DNA from: Planctomonas deserti
Lineage (GTDB): Bacteria > Actinomycetota > Actinomycetes > Actinomycetales > Microbacteriaceae
NCBI RefSeq assembly: GCF_003067705.1
Contig: NZ_QANL01000001.1
Span: forward strand, 744,001 to 808,000
Direction of reading: 5' to 3'
DNA length: 64,000 nucleotides
Shown here piece after piece: positions 8,329 to 16,996 of the stretch. Under the pieces are notes generated by a model that did no database searches, was not told where the DNA came from, and saw only the letters and a list, made by a program, of their open reading frames with translations. The translations under genes and the position numbers were made by a program. Position 1 is the stretch's first letter. Each line of letters opens with the position of its first letter.

Positions 8329-8344
8329 TACTACAAACGTAGTA
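8329..8344. promoter_or_regulatory. Operator palindrome between TetR and FAD monooxygenase genes
   Basis: TACTAC-AAAC-GTAGTA, a perfect 6+6 inverted repeat in an AT-richer patch 11 bp before the monooxygenase ATG. This placement would block its transcription or initiation. Confidence 0.65.
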
Positions 8345-8354
8345 CCGTGACGCC

Positions 8355-9443
8355 ATGAGCACCGTCTCGATCATCGGCGGCGGCATCGCGGGTCTCGCGG
8401 TCGCCGCCCTCCTGGACCCGCGGCGCTTCGACGTCACCGTCTCCGAGCAGCGGGTCGAGCTGCCCGCGGTGGGCACGATGCTGGCCATGTGGCCGGGCGC
8501 GCAGCGGGCGCTCGACCGCATCGGCGCCCTCGACGAGGTGCGCGCGCGAGGCATCGGGCTCGCGTCCATGCGGCTGCGCAACGGCGCGGGCCTCGTGCTC
8601 GCCGCACCGGACGCGGACCTCGGCGTCATCGGGGTGTCGCGCGTGGACCTGCTCCGCGTCCTCGACGCCGCGGTTCCCGCATCCGTCGCCCGTGTGACCG
8701 AGCGCGTCACGGTGCCGCCGGCGAACGCAGACCTTGTGATCGGCGCCGACGGTGTGCACAGCGCGACCCGCCGCTCAACCTGGGGCGAGGCGACCCGCGC
8801 CCGCCTCACCCCCTACCTCGCCGTGCGCGGCCTCCTCGACCGCGAGCCCGAGCCCGAGACCTCCGGCGAGTACTGGGGCAAGGGCGACCTGTTCGGCATC
8901 GGCCCGGCCGCCGGCGGGCGCACCAACTGGTACGCGTCGTTCCGCTCGGACGCGGGAGCCTCGGGCATCCCGGTGACGGATGCGCTCGCCCTGACCGCCG
9001 CGCGGTACTCGGATCACGCTCCCGCCATCCGCCGGGTCCTCGCCGCGGCGACGCCGGAGACCTCTCTCGCCCAGCGGGTGTGGACGACCCCTCCCCTGCG
9101 CCGCTACACGCAGGGTTGGTACGGCCGAGGCCCGGTGGCGCTGATCGGCGACGCCGCCCACGCCATGACCCCCAACCTCGGCCGCGGCGCGTGCGAGGCG
9201 CTCGTCGACGCCGTCGCGCTGGCCGATCTGCTCAACAGCCGCCCGGTCGACGAGGCGCTGCGGGCGTACAACCGGGATCGGGTCCTCCGGACGCAGGCCC
9301 TCCGCGCGGCGTCGCGCGCGCTCATGGTCGTCGCCCTCGCCGGGCCGGCCCAGCCGACCCGGGACCTCCTCGCCCGGGCGCTCGGGCGGCGCTCCCGTGT
9401 GGCGGCGCGGGCGGCGGCGTTGGACGCGACACCGGTGCCCTGA
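8355..9443 (+). CDS. FAD-dependent monooxygenase (PHBH/UbiH-like)
   Basis: 362 residues. The N-terminal dinucleotide fold is IIGGGIAGLAVA (GxGxxG). DLVIGADGVHSATR corresponds to the DG motif. GDAAHAMTPNLGRGACEALVDA is the family FAD-ribose/pyrophosphate motif (GD). Members hydroxylate aromatic or tetracycline-like substrates using NAD(P)H; the substrate here is not evident. It is divergent from a TetR regulator with an operator in between, which suggests induction by the substrate or a toxic compound. Confidence 0.87.
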   Translation: MSTVSIIGGGIAGLAVAALLDPRRFDVTVSEQRVELPAVGTMLAMWPGAQRALDRIGALDEVRARGIGLASMRLRNGAGLVLAAPDADLGVIGVSRVDLLRVLDAAVPASVARVTERVTVPPANADLVIGADGVHSATRRSTWGEATRARLTPYLAVRGLLDREPEPETSGEYWGKGDLFGIGPAAGGRTNWYASFRSDAGASGIPVTDALALTAARYSDHAPAIRRVLAAATPETSLAQRVWTTPPLRRYTQGWYGRGPVALIGDAAHAMTPNLGRGACEALVDAVALADLLNSRPVDEALRAYNRDRVLRTQALRAASRALMVVALAGPAQPTRDLLARALGRRSRVAARAAALDATPVP

Positions 9444-9561
9444 GTCGCCGCACGCGGACAGCGCCCGCGTCCCGAGCAACGCACAAGGCACGCGGACGTG
9501 ATGACGGGTCGCGGAGGAGTACCGTCGAGCACCACGGCCCGCGTCCAACGGAGGAACAGCC

Positions 9562-11037
9562 ATGACAGTCCTGTCCGCATCGTCCGTCGACGGCTTCTCG
9601 GCCGTTCCTCGTCCCGAATACGACCGGGGGCGGGTGACGACGGGTATCGTGCACTTCGGCTTCGGCAACTTCCACCGTGCTCACCAGGCCATGTACATCG
9701 ACGGGCTGCTCACGTCCGGCGACGGCTTCGAGTGGGGGATCTGCGGCGTCGGCGTGCTGCCGTCCGATGCGCGGATGCACGAGGTCATGCGGGCGCAGTC
9801 CGGGCTCTACACGCTCGTCGTCAAGCACCCGGACGGCGCCCTCGAGCCGCGCATCATCGGCTCGGTTACCGACTACCTCTTCGCGCCCGACGACCCCGAG
9901 GCGGTGCTCCGGGCACTGGTCGCGCCCGGAACGCGCATCGTGTCCCTCACCATCACCGAGGGCGGCTACAACACGGACCGGGTGACCGGCGAGTTCGACC
10001 TCCGCAACCCGCAGGTCGCGGCCGACCTGCAGCCGGGGGCGACCCCGCTCACCGTCTTCGGCCTCGTGGTGGAGGGGGCGAACCGCCGGCGGAAGGCCGG
10101 GCTCGCGCCGTTCACGGTCGTCTCCTGCGACAACATCCAGGGCAACGGCGACGTCGCCCGGGACAGCTTCGCGGCATTCGCGCGGGCGAAGGATCCCGCG
10201 CTCGGCGAGTGGTTCGCCGACACCGTCGCGTTCCCGAACTCGATGGTCGACCGGATCACGCCCGTCACGTCCGACGAGGAACGGGCCCTCGTCAGCGAGC
10301 GCTTCGGCATCGAGGACGCCTGGCCCGTCGTCTGCGAGCCCTTCGTGCAGTGGGTCCTCGAGGACCGCTTCACCGCCGGCCGCCCCGCCCTGGAGGACGT
10401 GGGCGTGCAGCTCGTCGACGACGTGCAGCCGTACGAGGCGATGAAGCTGCGGTTGCTGAACGCCAGTCACCAGGCGCTCGCCTACTTCGGCATGCTCCTC
10501 GGCCACCGCTACGCGCACGAGGCGGCCACGGATCCGCTCCTCCGCGACCTGGTCGACCGCTACATGCGGGAGGAGGCGGCGCCGACTCTCGGCCCGGTGC
10601 CGGGAGTCGATCTCGACGCGTACATGAGCACCCTCCTCGAGCGGTTCGCGAACCCGGAGATTCGGGACACCCTGGCCCGGCTGGGCACCGACGCCTCCGA
10701 CCGCATCCCCAAGTTCCTGCTGCCCGTCGTTCGGGACTCCTTGGCAGCCGGCGGGAAGGTCGCCCTGTCGGCCGGGATCGTGGCCAGCTGGGCCCGCTTC
10801 GCGGAGGGCGCCGACGAGTCCGGGCGCCCGTTCGACGTCGCCGACCCGCTGCGCGAGTCTCTGGCCGAGCGGGCGCGTGCGCAGCGCAGCGATCCGCTCG
10901 CGTTCCTACGAAATCCGGAGATCTTCGGCTCGCTCGCCGAGGATGCGCGATTCAGCGGAGAGTTCCAGCGCACCCTCGCAGACCTGCACGACCACGGGGC
11001 GGCGCACGCATTGGAGTCGCTCCTCCGCCGCGCGTGA
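9562..11037 (+). CDS. Mannitol dehydrogenase family polyol/uronate oxidoreductase
   Basis: 491 residues, the usual length for long-chain mannitol dehydrogenases. The N-terminal nucleotide site is IVHFGFGNFHRAHQA. Later come TITEGGYN and the catalytic region KLRLLNASHQALAY (K295, N300, H303). These enzymes interconvert mannitol or related polyols with ketoses, or fructuronate with mannonate, in the cytoplasm. ATG at 9562 follows a GGAGGAA ribosome site. No transporter is adjacent, so the substrate is open. Confidence 0.88.
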   Translation: MTVLSASSVDGFSAVPRPEYDRGRVTTGIVHFGFGNFHRAHQAMYIDGLLTSGDGFEWGICGVGVLPSDARMHEVMRAQSGLYTLVVKHPDGALEPRIIGSVTDYLFAPDDPEAVLRALVAPGTRIVSLTITEGGYNTDRVTGEFDLRNPQVAADLQPGATPLTVFGLVVEGANRRRKAGLAPFTVVSCDNIQGNGDVARDSFAAFARAKDPALGEWFADTVAFPNSMVDRITPVTSDEERALVSERFGIEDAWPVVCEPFVQWVLEDRFTAGRPALEDVGVQLVDDVQPYEAMKLRLLNASHQALAYFGMLLGHRYAHEAATDPLLRDLVDRYMREEAAPTLGPVPGVDLDAYMSTLLERFANPEIRDTLARLGTDASDRIPKFLLPVVRDSLAAGGKVALSAGIVASWARFAEGADESGRPFDVADPLRESLAERARAQRSDPLAFLRNPEIFGSLAEDARFSGEFQRTLADLHDHGAAHALESLLRRA

Positions 11038-11177
11038 CGGGAGCCGCCCGTCATCCGTCGCCCGGGAGCCCGGGAGCATGCGGCACAGCCCCCTCACGCG
11101 CCTCCTACTGGGGGCGCAGCACCGCTCCCAACACCGGTCGCAGTGTGATGCAATCGAGTGAGGCTAATGGAGGGTCA

Positions 11178-12506
11178 GTGAGCGCATCGGCTGGCAGGGC
11201 GCAGCGAACGCGATTCGCTCCTTCCGTGGACGTCCGGCGGTGGAGCGCGCGTCTCGACCGGATGCGGAGCGTGCCCCCGATCCTCAAGCAGATCCCGGTC
11301 GCCCTGCTCTTCGCGGCGGCGGTGCTGCTGACCCTGTCCGTGCCGTCGCTCGAGATGTCGAATCGCACGGGGTTCGTCACCTCCATCGGGGTGCTGGTCG
11401 GTGCCACCGCCCTGGCCGCGTGGTTCACGGTCTCGCCCTCGCTCGCCCGGTTCGCGATCCTCGTCCCGCTGCTCGACTTCGTCGCCGTGGGACTGCTCCG
11501 CTACGGCACCGGTGAGGGCCGCACGATCTTCGCGTCGCTCGTGATCCTCCCCGTCATCTGGCTCGCCTCCGAGCCCAAGCGCCGCCACATCCTCTACGCC
11601 TTCCTCGGCACGGTGCTGACGCTCACCATGCCGTTCCTGCTCGGGTCCCCGCTGGAGGGCAACATCAACGAGGTGCTGCGCGTGCTCTACAGCTCGACCG
11701 CCTTCGCCGGCGCCGCCGCCGTGGTGAACGAGCTGTCCCGCCTCGCGCAGCGACACCTGAACGACGTGCGGCGCCGCTCCGACGCGGCGGAGGAGGAGCT
11801 CGACCGGGCGGCCGCCGTGCAGCGGGCGCTGCTGCCGAAGTCCAGTGCCATCGCGGCCGGGTACGAGCTGGCCGGACTCTGCATCCCGACGAGGGGCGTC
11901 GGCGGTGACTTCTACGACTGGTACCGCACCGGGAACGGCTTTTCGCTGACCCTCGGCGACGTGATGGGCAAGGGTGTTGGCGCCGGCCTCATCGCCGCGA
12001 CCGCGCGGGCCGTGGTGCGCAGCGCACGCGGGGACAGCGACCCCGCCGCCGCGCTCGCCCGGGCGTCGGACTGCCTCTCGAGCGATCTCGAGGACACGGG
12101 TGCCTTCGCGACCATGTTCCACGCGCGCATCGACGCCGGTTCGGGGCGGGTCGACTACTCCGACGCGGGCCACGGGCTGACCTTCCTGCTCCGTGCGGAC
12201 GGCGGCCACGAGCGCCTGGTGTCGGACGACGTGCCGCTCGGCCTGGGACTCGGCGAGGCCTGGAGCACGATGACCCGCCAGCTCGAGCCCGGTGACATGA
12301 TCGTCTGCTGCAGCGACGGCGTGCTCGACCTCTTCGAGGACGCGGTGAATCCGCTCGATCGCATCGCCGACCTGCTTGCCTCGCACCGGACCGCGGCCGG
12401 GGTCGTCGCCGCCGTGGATGCGCTGGTGCAGGGATCCGCGCTGCCGGACGACGTCACGGTCATCGCCGTCCGTCGCGATGAGGTGCCCGCGCTCGTTCCC
12501 GCCTGA
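11178..12506 (+). CDS. Membrane-anchored PP2C-family (SpoIIE/RsbU type) serine phosphatase
   Basis: 442 residues. The N-terminal half has about five hydrophobic helices (for example IPVALLFAAAVLLTL and FAILVPLLDFVAVGL). A charged, probably coiled-coil segment (EEELDRAAAVQRALLP) leads into a PP2C domain with GGDFYDWY, LGDVMGKGVGAGL, DAGHG, CCSDGV and LPDDVTV, so the metal-binding Asp residues are present. Such proteins dephosphorylate anti-anti-sigma factors, but no anti-sigma or STAS gene is nearby. GTG at 11178 has GGAGGG three bases upstream; an in-frame ATG at 11148 is the alternative start. Confidence 0.82.
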   Translation: MSASAGRAQRTRFAPSVDVRRWSARLDRMRSVPPILKQIPVALLFAAAVLLTLSVPSLEMSNRTGFVTSIGVLVGATALAAWFTVSPSLARFAILVPLLDFVAVGLLRYGTGEGRTIFASLVILPVIWLASEPKRRHILYAFLGTVLTLTMPFLLGSPLEGNINEVLRVLYSSTAFAGAAAVVNELSRLAQRHLNDVRRRSDAAEEELDRAAAVQRALLPKSSAIAAGYELAGLCIPTRGVGGDFYDWYRTGNGFSLTLGDVMGKGVGAGLIAATARAVVRSARGDSDPAAALARASDCLSSDLEDTGAFATMFHARIDAGSGRVDYSDAGHGLTFLLRADGGHERLVSDDVPLGLGLGEAWSTMTRQLEPGDMIVCCSDGVLDLFEDAVNPLDRIADLLASHRTAAGVVAAVDALVQGSALPDDVTVIAVRRDEVPALVPA

Positions 12507-12581
12507 CGGGCACGAACCCGGCCGATCCGTCGATCCGCGATCCCGCGAGCGCGGCGTCGGCGTCGCTCGGCGAAGGCCGGC

Positions 12582-13622
12582 TCAGTGCTCCGCGGTCCCC
12601 GCCGTCTCGGCCGGTCCACCGGTGGACTCGCGGAGGACGAGGTCGAAGTCGGCGACGAACGGGTCCTGCCCCGGGACGTAGTCCGGCTCGGTGATGCGGC
12701 GGTGCAGCGCGAGCACCGCGGCCCGCGCGAGCGCATCCCGCCCCGGGGACACGGTGGTGAGCGATGGCGTCGAGAACCGCGCGTCCTCCGTGTCGTCGAA
12801 GCCGACCACGGCGATGTCCTCGGGCACCTTCAGCCCGCGGCGCAGGATGGCGCGCATGGCCCCGAGGGCGAGGGCGTCGTTGAGCGCGAACACCGCGTCG
12901 ATGCGCTCGCCGGAGTCGAGGAGCCGGTCCATGGCCGCGGCGCCCTCGGGCCGGTGCCACCGCCCCGGCCCCACCATCAGGGATGACCGGGGTTGGATGC
13001 CCCCCGCGGCGAGCGCGTCGAGGTAGCCCTTCCGGCGCAGCGCGGCCCCGCGGGTCGGATTGGTCGCGTCGATGCCGATGAGCGCGATGTCGCGCCTGCC
13101 GAGGCTCACGAGGTGGTCGACCGCCGCGCGGGACCCCGCCTCGTTCGGCATGGTGACGTGGTCGACCTCGCCCTCGAGCACCCGCTCGCCCATCAGCACG
13201 AGCGGGAACCCGGTGTGGTACCGGTTCACGTCCTCGGGTCCCAGCTCGAGGGGCTCGTAGATGACCCCGTCGACGTTGCGGCCGCGCGAGCCCTCGAGCA
13301 CCTCGATCTCGCGGTCGCGCCGCCCGCCCGTCGTCTCCACGAGCACGCCGAGGCCGAAGTCCTCGGCGACGCGGATGACCGACTGGGCCAGCTCCGCGAG
13401 ATACGCCTGGTCGAGTTCGGCGATGGCGAGCATGATCATGCCCGTGCGACCCGAGCGGAGGTTCCGCGCGGCGACGTTCATGCGGTAGTCGAGCTCCGCG
13501 ATCGCGGACTCGATGCGCCGGCGGGTGTCCTCCCGCATGTACGGGTAGTCGTTGTAGTAGTTCGACACGGTCTTCGTCGACACGCCCGCGAGCTTCGCGA
13601 CGTCGCCCATCGTCACCGCCAC
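12582..13622 (-). CDS. LacI-family transcriptional regulator
   Basis: 346 residues. The N-terminal LacI HTH is TMGDVAKLAGVSTKTVSNYYNDYPYMREDTRRRI. A periplasmic-binding-like effector domain follows, ending AVVGFDDTEDARFSTPSLTTVSPGRDALARAAV. It is the last gene of the arabinoside operon (GH127, binding protein, two permeases, this gene) and probably binds the CATCGATG palindromes at 18.96-19.01 kb. The effector is presumably an arabinose-type sugar (inference). Confidence 0.9.
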   Translation of the reverse strand: MAVTMGDVAKLAGVSTKTVSNYYNDYPYMREDTRRRIESAIAELDYRMNVAARNLRSGRTGMIMLAIAELDQAYLAELAQSVIRVAEDFGLGVLVETTGGRRDREIEVLEGSRGRNVDGVIYEPLELGPEDVNRYHTGFPLVLMGERVLEGEVDHVTMPNEAGSRAAVDHLVSLGRRDIALIGIDATNPTRGAALRRKGYLDALAAGGIQPRSSLMVGPGRWHRPEGAAAMDRLLDSGERIDAVFALNDALALGAMRAILRRGLKVPEDIAVVGFDDTEDARFSTPSLTTVSPGRDALARAAVLALHRRITEPDYVPGQDPFVADFDLVLRESTGGPAETAGTAEH

Positions 13623-13709
13623 GTCGTCCCGCCTCTCTCGCCCGCGTCGTTCATGCTAGCGGGGCCGTTCCGTGGCCCGGCCCCGCCGGCAGCGAGCAGG
13701 AGACCGGCG

Positions 13710-14552
13710 CTACTTGACGGACCCGCTCAGGAGGCCCGCGACGTAGTACTTCTGCAGCACGAGGTAGATGACGATGCACGGAATGACCGTGATGGCGACA
13801 CCCGCCTGCATCAGCCCCCAGTCGACGGCGTTGTTCGTGCCGGCGGACAGGATGCCGAGGCTCACCGGCAGGGTGTACTGCGCCTGGTCGGTGATGAGGA
13901 TCAGCGTCGCGAAGAACTCGTTCCACGCGGCGAAGAAGGCGAGCAGCGCCGTCGACACCACGCCGGGGAGCGCGACCGGCAGCATGATGCGCCACAGCGC
14001 GCCGAGGGTCGAGCTGCCGTCGATGAGTGCCGCCTCCTCCAACGTCGCCGGGATCGCCGCGAAGGAGTTGCGCATGAGGAAGATGCCGAGCGGCAGGTTG
14101 AAGGTGGCGATGACCAGCGACAGTCCGACGAGGTTGTTGGACAACCCGATGTCGCGCAGGACGAGGTAGAGCGGCGTGATGATGGCCTGGAACGGCACCA
14201 TGAAGGTGATCAGCGTGACGAAGAACACGGCCTTGCTGCCCGGGAACGGCAGCCGGGAGAAGGCGTACCCGGCGAGCGTGCTGACCAGGACCGTGACCGC
14301 GGTCGCGAGCACGGACACGAATATCGAGTTCCCGAGGCTCGAGGCGACGCTGAGCCCGCCCGCGCCGTCCGCGAAGGACAGGAAGTCCTCGACCGAGATC
14401 TGCGACACCATGACCCAGAGCGGGTAGAGGAAGAGCACGGCGAGGCAGACGCTGATCACCCACCAGGCGACCCGCGGGAGCACCGGCTGGGTGCTTCGCG
14501 CCTCGGGACGGCGCGGCGCTGCGGAGATGGGCGTTGCGATGATTGCACTCAT
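13710..14552 (-). CDS. Sugar ABC transporter permease (MalG type)
   Basis: 280 residues with six predicted transmembrane helices. The EAA loop motif reads EEAALIDGSSTLGALWRIMLPVALP. The ATG at 14550-14552 overlaps the stop of the upstream permease gene by four bases, so the two are translationally coupled. It is the inner-membrane partner of the MalF-type permease and lipoprotein encoded upstream. No ATPase gene lies in the operon; a shared MsmK-type ATPase elsewhere is usual for this family. Confidence 0.92.
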   Translation of the reverse strand: MSAIIATPISAAPRRPEARSTQPVLPRVAWWVISVCLAVLFLYPLWVMVSQISVEDFLSFADGAGGLSVASSLGNSIFVSVLATAVTVLVSTLAGYAFSRLPFPGSKAVFFVTLITFMVPFQAIITPLYLVLRDIGLSNNLVGLSLVIATFNLPLGIFLMRNSFAAIPATLEEAALIDGSSTLGALWRIMLPVALPGVVSTALLAFFAAWNEFFATLILITDQAQYTLPVSLGILSAGTNNAVDWGLMQAGVAITVIPCIVIYLVLQKYYVAGLLSGSVK

Positions 14553-15496
14553 GAGTGGTCCGAATTCCGTAGGAGCAGCATCTGCACTGCGCTGACGAGT
14601 CCGAGCACGAGCATGAGCAGCAGCGACAGTGCCGCGCCGTAGCCGAGGTCGAACTGGATGAAGGACGTGCGGTAGATCTGGTACACCGCCGTGATGGTGG
14701 AGTTCGCCGGCCCGCCCGTGGTGAGGATGTAGAACTGGTCGAAGGCGAGCAGCGACCCGGCGACGGAGAACACGAGCACGAGGGCGAGCGTGGGGCGCAG
14801 CAGCGGCAGGGTCACGTGCTTGAACACCTGCCACCCGGTCGCACCGTCCATGCGCGCCGCCTCGTTCACCTCGACGGGGATGGACTGCAGGCCGGAGAGC
14901 AGCAGGAGCATCTGCAGGCCCGCGACCTTCCAGGTGACCATGCCGACGACGATGAGCAGGGCACCCCAGTAGTCCGCGAAGATGTTCTTCGCCGGGTCGA
15001 CGAGCCCGAGCGAGCCGAGCAGCTGTGTCGTCGGCCCGACGTCGGACTGCCACATGAACAGCCAGAGGAAGCTGCCCGACGCGAGTCCGATGACCACGGG
15101 CAGGAAGTAAATGGTCTGGAAGAATCGCGCCGCACGCGTCCGGCGGCTGACGAGCAGGGCGAGGCCGAAGCCGACCACGAGCAGCAGCGGAGTGGTGAGC
15201 GCCGTGTAGACGAGCGTGAAGCCCACCGCGCGCAGGAACTCCGCGTCGGTGAACGCCTTCGCGTAGTTGTCCAGTCCGGCGAATTCCGCGGCGCCCAGCA
15301 TCGGCCAGTCGAAGAACGACATGAAGACGGTGCGGGTGAGCGGCCAGAGGAAGAAGATGCCGAGCAGGGCGATGGCGGGCAGCGCGAGCAGGGCACCCGT
15401 GAGCTGCCTGCGGCGGCCGAGGCCCGTGCGGCGCCGGCGCGGCGAGGAGAGGGCCGCGGCGGCGGCCGGGGCGGGGGGAAGAAGCGTGCTGGTCAT
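14549..15496 (-). CDS. Sugar ABC transporter permease (MalF type)
   Basis: 315 residues. An Ala/Arg-rich cytoplasmic N-terminus is followed by six transmembrane helices and the EAA loop VNEAARMDGATGWQVFKHVTLPLLRPT. It pairs with the overlapping MalG-type gene. It follows the binding protein gene by 57 bp in the same operon. Confidence 0.92.
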   Translation of the reverse strand: MTSTLLPPAPAAAAALSSPRRRRTGLGRRRQLTGALLALPAIALLGIFFLWPLTRTVFMSFFDWPMLGAAEFAGLDNYAKAFTDAEFLRAVGFTLVYTALTTPLLLVVGFGLALLVSRRTRAARFFQTIYFLPVVIGLASGSFLWLFMWQSDVGPTTQLLGSLGLVDPAKNIFADYWGALLIVVGMVTWKVAGLQMLLLLSGLQSIPVEVNEAARMDGATGWQVFKHVTLPLLRPTLALVLVFSVAGSLLAFDQFYILTTGGPANSTITAVYQIYRTSFIQFDLGYGAALSLLLMLVLGLVSAVQMLLLRNSDHS

Positions 15497-15553
15497 GGTC
15501 GACCTCCTGTCGGAGCGGGCGGGGGTGTCACCACCCCCGCCCGGCGTCCGTTC

Positions 15554-16831
15554 CTAGTCGTTCGCCTCGTCGAGAAGGGCCTGGGCGGCCTTCTGGGCCT
15601 TCTTCTGCGCGGCCTCGATGTCGCCGCCGAACACGGACTCCGCGATGAGCGTCGCCCAGATGCCGTTGTTGTCGTTGAACAGCTCGTTCTCGACCGTGCT
15701 GTAGGGCACGAAGCCCTTGGCAAGGGCGTCCGCGAACACCTGGTAGCGCGGGTCCTTCGGGATGTAGATGTCGTCGAGCAGATCCATGCGGATCGGGAGC
15801 ACCGACGCGTCGGCGAGTTGCGTCTGCGCCTCCTCGCCCGTGGCCCACTCGAGGAACTCCCACGCGCCGTCGGGGTTCTTCGAGCCGGACGTGATGGACA
15901 GGTTGTCACCGCCGGCGAAGGAGGCGCTGCCGCCGTCCTTACCGGGGAGCGGCGTGACGCCGAAGTCGACCGTGCCCTCGGAGGCGAGGGTGCCGAGGAA
16001 GAACGTGCCGTCGCCCTTCATGCCGATCTTGCCCTCCTGGAACGGCGTGCCCGCGTTCGGGCCGTTGTCCGTCTGCACGAGCTCCGGCATGTCGCCGTTC
16101 GCCCACATGTCGCGGTAGAGCTGGAGCGCGTCGGTGACCTCCTGCGAGTCGAGCAGCGCCTTCGTGCCGTCCTCGTTGAGCACGTTGCCGCCGCTCGCCC
16201 AGATCAGCGGGGTCATGCTGAAGATGTTGCAGCCGCCGCAGGCGCCGGAGAACACGTAGCCGTACTTCCCGTCGCCCAGCGCGGAGATCCTCGCCGCGGC
16301 GTCCGCGATCTCCTGGTGCGTCTTCGGCGGCGCCTCGGGGTCGAGGCCGGCCTCGGCGAACAGCGTCTTGTTGTAGAACAGCACCGAGACGTCGCCGGTG
16401 AACGGCACCGAGTAGGTCTTGCCCTCGTACTGGCCCTGCGCGACGTGGGCCGGGCTCAGGTCGTCCGCGTAGTCGAGAGCCTCCACCTTGTCCGTGATGT
16501 CCGCCAGGGCGCCGACGGATGCGAAGTACGGAGTGAAGACGAGGTCGATGGACGCGATGTCGGGCGCGTTGTTGCCCGCGGCGGCCGTGCCGAGCTTCTG
16601 CACGAACTCGCCCGCGGGCACCAGGGTCACCTTGACCTTGGTGTCGTGCGACTTGTTGAAGGCGTCGGCCAGGGGCTTCATGATCGCCTCCTGGTAGTCA
16701 CGCACCCAGAGGGTGACGGTGCCGCCGGCGGCCGCGTCGCCGCCGCCACCCCCGCCCGCGCATCCGGACAGGGCGACGGCCGTGGCTGCCGCCACGGACA
16801 GGGCGATGGTTCTCAGCGTCTTACGCCTCAT
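15554..16831 (-). CDS. Extracellular sugar-binding lipoprotein (family 1)
   Basis: 425 residues. The signal peptide ends in the lipobox LSGC (Cys near residue 23), followed by a Gly-rich linker, so it is anchored outside the membrane. The body shows family-1 solute-binding features, including NNAPDIASIDLVF and EGKIGMKGDGTFFLG. Lying between GH127 and two permeases, it probably captures L-arabinose-containing oligosaccharides (inference from context). Confidence 0.9.
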   Translation of the reverse strand: MRRKTLRTIALSVAAATAVALSGCAGGGGGGDAAAGGTVTLWVRDYQEAIMKPLADAFNKSHDTKVKVTLVPAGEFVQKLGTAAAGNNAPDIASIDLVFTPYFASVGALADITDKVEALDYADDLSPAHVAQGQYEGKTYSVPFTGDVSVLFYNKTLFAEAGLDPEAPPKTHQEIADAAARISALGDGKYGYVFSGACGGCNIFSMTPLIWASGGNVLNEDGTKALLDSQEVTDALQLYRDMWANGDMPELVQTDNGPNAGTPFQEGKIGMKGDGTFFLGTLASEGTVDFGVTPLPGKDGGSASFAGGDNLSITSGSKNPDGAWEFLEWATGEEAQTQLADASVLPIRMDLLDDIYIPKDPRYQVFADALAKGFVPYSTVENELFNDNNGIWATLIAESVFGGDIEAAQKKAQKAAQALLDEAND

Positions 16832-16863
16832 TGCGTTCCTCTTTCACTGTGGTCACTGCTTCG

Positions 16864-16881
16864 GGCCGGCGGGCGCCGGCC
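16864..16881. other. Strong hairpin between GH127 and binding-protein genes
   Basis: GGCCGGC-GGGC-GCCGGCC forms a 7-bp perfect stem in the 165-bp gap inside the operon, 33 bp before the binding-protein start. There is no T tract. It could adjust mRNA stability so the binding protein is made in excess. Confidence 0.4.
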
Positions 16882-16996
16882 GTGCCGTACTGCTTCGTTC
16901 GGTTGGTGCTGTGTCGTTGCGGTTGTTCCGCGGTGCCGATGCCGGTTCCGTCCGCCGGTGCGGCGTTGGACGTTGCACGGCGCGGTTGGGTCCCGG

